Positions 61,499-64,000 of a stretch of 64,000 nt of DNA are shown in pieces. The DNA lies in contig JAKAKS010000021.1 in NCBI GenBank assembly GCA_021813405.1, forward strand, positions 1 to 64,000, in the 5' to 3' direction. The notes beneath the pieces were generated by a model. That model did not search any database, had not been told where the DNA came from, and saw only the letters and a program-made list of their open reading frames with translations. This DNA comes from Nitrospirota bacterium (GTDB lineage: Bacteria > Nitrospirota > Thermodesulfovibrionia > Thermodesulfovibrionales > JdFR-88). Each line of letters opens with the position of its first letter. Position 1 is the first letter of the stretch. Position numbers and translations under genes: made by a program.

Positions 61499-63972
61499 CA
61501 AATATATGATACTCTGCTTTTTCGGGTTTTATCCTGCTTGGCGGCAGGCCGGGCTGCATCGGGGGGTTGTTCAGCCAGGGGGGCCTGCTCTATGCTGGCG
61601 CTTTCAGCCGGGCTGCCGGCTATTTCCGCAGCTTCTGCCACAGGCTTCTGCCGGATATGGCCGGCGCCGGTTTTTTTAATTGCGTCTTTTATTTCGTTCA
61701 GCTTGCCGCCCACATCACGGAACTTGGAATCCCATCCGTAAATTTCAACATACAGATCGTAAGCACCCTGGATATTGCCATTTTTTTCGAATGCCAGCGC
61801 CAAGTCATATTTCAGCCCCCATCTGGCGTCGCTTGATTTGTCTACCTTCATAAGCGCGCTTTGAAGGGCATCGATGGCGGGCGGGTAAATCTCTTTTTCC
61901 ATATAGCAGATGCCCAGCATGGAGGCTGAATTAACAAACAGGGCTGGATCCTGCTGGGCCGCCTTGAATTCCCTGATGGCGTCGTCAAGAAGCCCCATTT
62001 CCTTGTATGCTATACCCAGGTTGTAATGCGTTTCCGTATCCTCGGCCTCAAGCTGGGTTTCAAGCCCTTTTTTGAATTCCTCGAAGATGTCCATAACTTC
62101 TTTATCCAGGGCCGGTTCGGCGTCTCCGGTGGCAAGCACTTCCTCAAGATTTATGCTTTCCCCTTCTGCGGCAGGCAATACCATTTCCGGCTCAAGCCCG
62201 TCAAAAATGCCGGAACTGGCCCTCTGCTTCTGGATTTCTTCCAGTTGGGCCTGTATCTCCTCCTTTTCAGGGAAACGCGCTGCGTACTTGAGAAAAATCT
62301 TTTCCGCTTCGGCATAAAGGCCCTGGCTCATGTAAAATCCGGCCTCGGCAAGTTCCTCCTCGCATTCCTCACCTTCAGACTGCTGCTGCGTCCCTTCGGG
62401 CTGGGCGGGCTGGAGGTCTTCCTGTGCCCCGCTTAATCCGGCAGGATCTCCATTCTCAGTTATTGCATCCTGGTCCGCTTGGATTTCTTCCTGTTCAGGA
62501 GGGGGGCCGAACCGTTCGGTAAGGCGGGGGTCCTCCGGATATATTGAGAACGCCTCGCTTATTATCTGGTCCTTTAAGGCAAGATTGCCATCCCTCTTGT
62601 AAATCTCGGATAATACGATGCATTCGGTTACGGCCTGTTCTTTTTCTCCGGCGTTTTTATAAATGGATTTAAGCTTCAGATGGACTTCGGGGTTGGAAGG
62701 GTCCTCCAGTTTCAGGGATTCAAGCGATTTTTTCGCCTCTTCCACCATCCCGTAACCTATAAAAAGATCGGCCTCCAGCAGTTTCTCCTCGAAGCTTTTT
62801 TCATCCTCTTCCGGCTCCGGCGGTTCAATCTGGGCCAGTTTTTCCAGGATGTAGCTGTCCTCTGGGGCAATGCTCTGGGCCTCCTTGTAGCAGGCCAGCG
62901 CCTCCTGGTTCATCCCGGATTCTTCCAGAACGTTCCCCAATTCCTTAAGTTCCCTCAGGACGGACTCGTTGTCGTTCTTCTGTTTATAAAAAGAAACCAG
63001 CTTTCGCCTGGCCTCCACGGGCTCAACATCTTTAAAAGTATTAAGTACCCCGATTGCCTCGTCGAAACGGTTTTTAAATATGAGTTCATCCAGGACGGGA
63101 GCGTATTGTTCCCAAGCCGCATCTATATTGCCATGGCTGATGTAAGCTTCCGCAATTATACGCTTTGCCTCCATGTTGGAAGGGTCTGCCTGGAGAACGG
63201 AATTTGCATACTCCTCCGCTCCCTGAAGGTCGCCGGCCTTGAAGCAAAGCCCGGCAAGCTTTAGCGGAAGGTCCTGGCCTTTCCATGGGATCTTGGCCGC
63301 TTCTTTCAAATACCCGATGGCCGCGCCCAAATCCCCATCGCCCTCGGACATATTTGCAAGTTCAATGAGTGCCGGCCTGTTGGAAGGCCTTATCTCCAGC
63401 GCGCGCTCCAGGTAACTTTTGCCTTCGGCCTTTGTCCCCTGCTCAATCAGCATCCGCCCCACTGCAACGTATTCAGCGGCCGCTTCTTCCACATAGCCCT
63501 CGCGTGAATAGAGCTCGGCTATTTTTTTCCTCAGCGAAAGATTTGCGGCGGCAAGCTTTATTATGCGGCCATATGCAGCGCCAGCTTCCTTCCTGGCATT
63601 GGACTTGATGTATAAATCACCGGCGGCAAGGTAATACTTTATCGCGTCGGTAGCTATATTTTTTTCTTCGTTTAGTTCCCCCAGCGCAAAAAGCGCTGCC
63701 GAATCCGAGGAATTTACATTAAGTATTTTCTTATAAAGTGCAAGGGCTTTAAGCGAGAACCCGTCTTTCCTGAAGAGACCGGCGGCCTTATGGAACATCT
63801 CCGTGGCGGTTTTCCGGTCGTCTTTTCTTAAATACAGGTCCCCGATGGTATTAAAACTGTTGGCATCCGGAGAGGATGCCAGAAATTTTTCCCATTCGGC
63901 GATAGCTTTGTCGATTTGCCCTTTTGCGAGGTATTTCTGGGCCTCTTTACTAACTGAAGCCTTGTCAGCCAT
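61498..63972 (-). CDS. Large TPR-repeat protein
   Basis: An 824-residue acidic protein made mostly of TPR-like helical repeats (for example residues 15-280 and 650-760: AIKYYLAAGDLYIKSNARKEA, HYNLGIAYKEMGLLDDAIREF). A low-complexity Glu/Gln/Pro linker (about 500-545) and an Ala/Pro tail end in VSYI. No signal peptide or membrane span. It is likely a scaffold for a multi-protein machine, coupled to the ExeA-like ATPase; similar pairs occur near type IV pilus, adventurous-gliding or secretion loci. Its promoter would lie right of 63972. Confidence 0.75.
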   Translation of the reverse strand: MADKASVSKEAQKYLAKGQIDKAIAEWEKFLASSPDANSFNTIGDLYLRKDDRKTATEMFHKAAGLFRKDGFSLKALALYKKILNVNSSDSAALFALGELNEEKNIATDAIKYYLAAGDLYIKSNARKEAGAAYGRIIKLAAANLSLRKKIAELYSREGYVEEAAAEYVAVGRMLIEQGTKAEGKSYLERALEIRPSNRPALIELANMSEGDGDLGAAIGYLKEAAKIPWKGQDLPLKLAGLCFKAGDLQGAEEYANSVLQADPSNMEAKRIIAEAYISHGNIDAAWEQYAPVLDELIFKNRFDEAIGVLNTFKDVEPVEARRKLVSFYKQKNDNESVLRELKELGNVLEESGMNQEALACYKEAQSIAPEDSYILEKLAQIEPPEPEEDEKSFEEKLLEADLFIGYGMVEEAKKSLESLKLEDPSNPEVHLKLKSIYKNAGEKEQAVTECIVLSEIYKRDGNLALKDQIISEAFSIYPEDPRLTERFGPPPEQEEIQADQDAITENGDPAGLSGAQEDLQPAQPEGTQQQSEGEECEEELAEAGFYMSQGLYAEAEKIFLKYAARFPEKEEIQAQLEEIQKQRASSGIFDGLEPEMVLPAAEGESINLEEVLATGDAEPALDKEVMDIFEEFKKGLETQLEAEDTETHYNLGIAYKEMGLLDDAIREFKAAQQDPALFVNSASMLGICYMEKEIYPPAIDALQSALMKVDKSSDARWGLKYDLALAFEKNGNIQGAYDLYVEIYGWDSKFRDVGGKLNEIKDAIKKTGAGHIRQKPVAEAAEIAGSPAESASIEQAPLAEQPPDAARPAAKQDKTRKSRVSYI

Positions 63973-64000
63973 AGGTTTTAATGTATCAGAGTTGAAAAAA

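Overview
The window reads as a chromosomal segment of an anaerobic diderm bacterium. Evidence for a diderm bacterium: bacterial housekeeping genes (lon, thiL, rimO, galU, lipA, mnmG, rsmG, thiD, radA), lipobox-bearing exported proteins, a KdpFABC/KdpDE system and a sigma-54 regulator. Evidence for anaerobiosis: corrinoid methyltransferases, an HdrDE-like pair and a cytoplasmic NADP-type [NiFe]-hydrogenase. A Nitrospirota- or Desulfobacterota-like host is plausible, but no marker here settles the phylum.

Left part (about 2.3-14.2 kb, minus strand): one tightly packed run of 13 genes. Read in transcription order it holds an atypical receiver protein, an MtaA/MtbA-type (UroD-fold) methyltransferase, an AhpD/CMD-fold protein, an MtrH-type methyltransferase, a second MtaA-type methyltransferase, a corrinoid protein, a QueG-like iron-sulfur protein, a RACo-type corrinoid activator, a small Cys protein, an HdrE-like cytochrome b, an HdrD-like disulfide-reductase subunit, a cysteate synthase and a fused sulfopyruvate decarboxylase. 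The last two are steps of the Methanosarcina-type coenzyme M pathway, and MtaA/MtbA enzymes are CoM methyltransferases. The operon therefore looks like a bacterial system that makes its own coenzyme M, moves methyl groups between a pterin, a corrinoid and CoM, and handles a CoM-type disulfide at the membrane. A sigma-54-type promoter and three 15-bp dyads lie just upstream. This is the most unusual part of the window.

14.7-25 kb (minus): lon-thiL-DUF2062-rimO-M50 protease-histidine kinase-NtrC regulator, packed end to end, with galU upstream. 25-30 kb: a stand-alone pyruvate-kinase C-domain protein, a membrane protein, an alaC-like aminotransferase, lipA and an MBL-fold hydrolase.

30-43 kb: a potassium island. 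It holds kdpFABC with a 27-residue leader protein, a lipoprotein transglycosylase, a decayed KimA-like permease, kup with a c-di-AMP (ydaO-type) riboswitch leader, and an SMR-like gene with kdpD and kdpE. A 30-bp motif resembling a KdpE site occurs three times: before kdp, before the decayed permease and before the SMR-like/kdpDE genes.

43-64 kb: two GT-C-like membrane proteins, mnmG, an unknown gene, rsmG, a small exported protein, tRNA-Leu(GAG), a sugar-binding-protein remnant, a complete group 3b-like hydrogenase operon (beta, gamma, delta, alpha), another GT-C-like protein, thiD, radA, a lipoprotein, an ExeA-like ATPase and a large TPR protein.

Two families of dispersed intergenic repeats were found by eye: a 220-300 bp element in three copies with a TGACATATGTCA palindrome, and a 150-170 bp GC-rich element in three or four copies.
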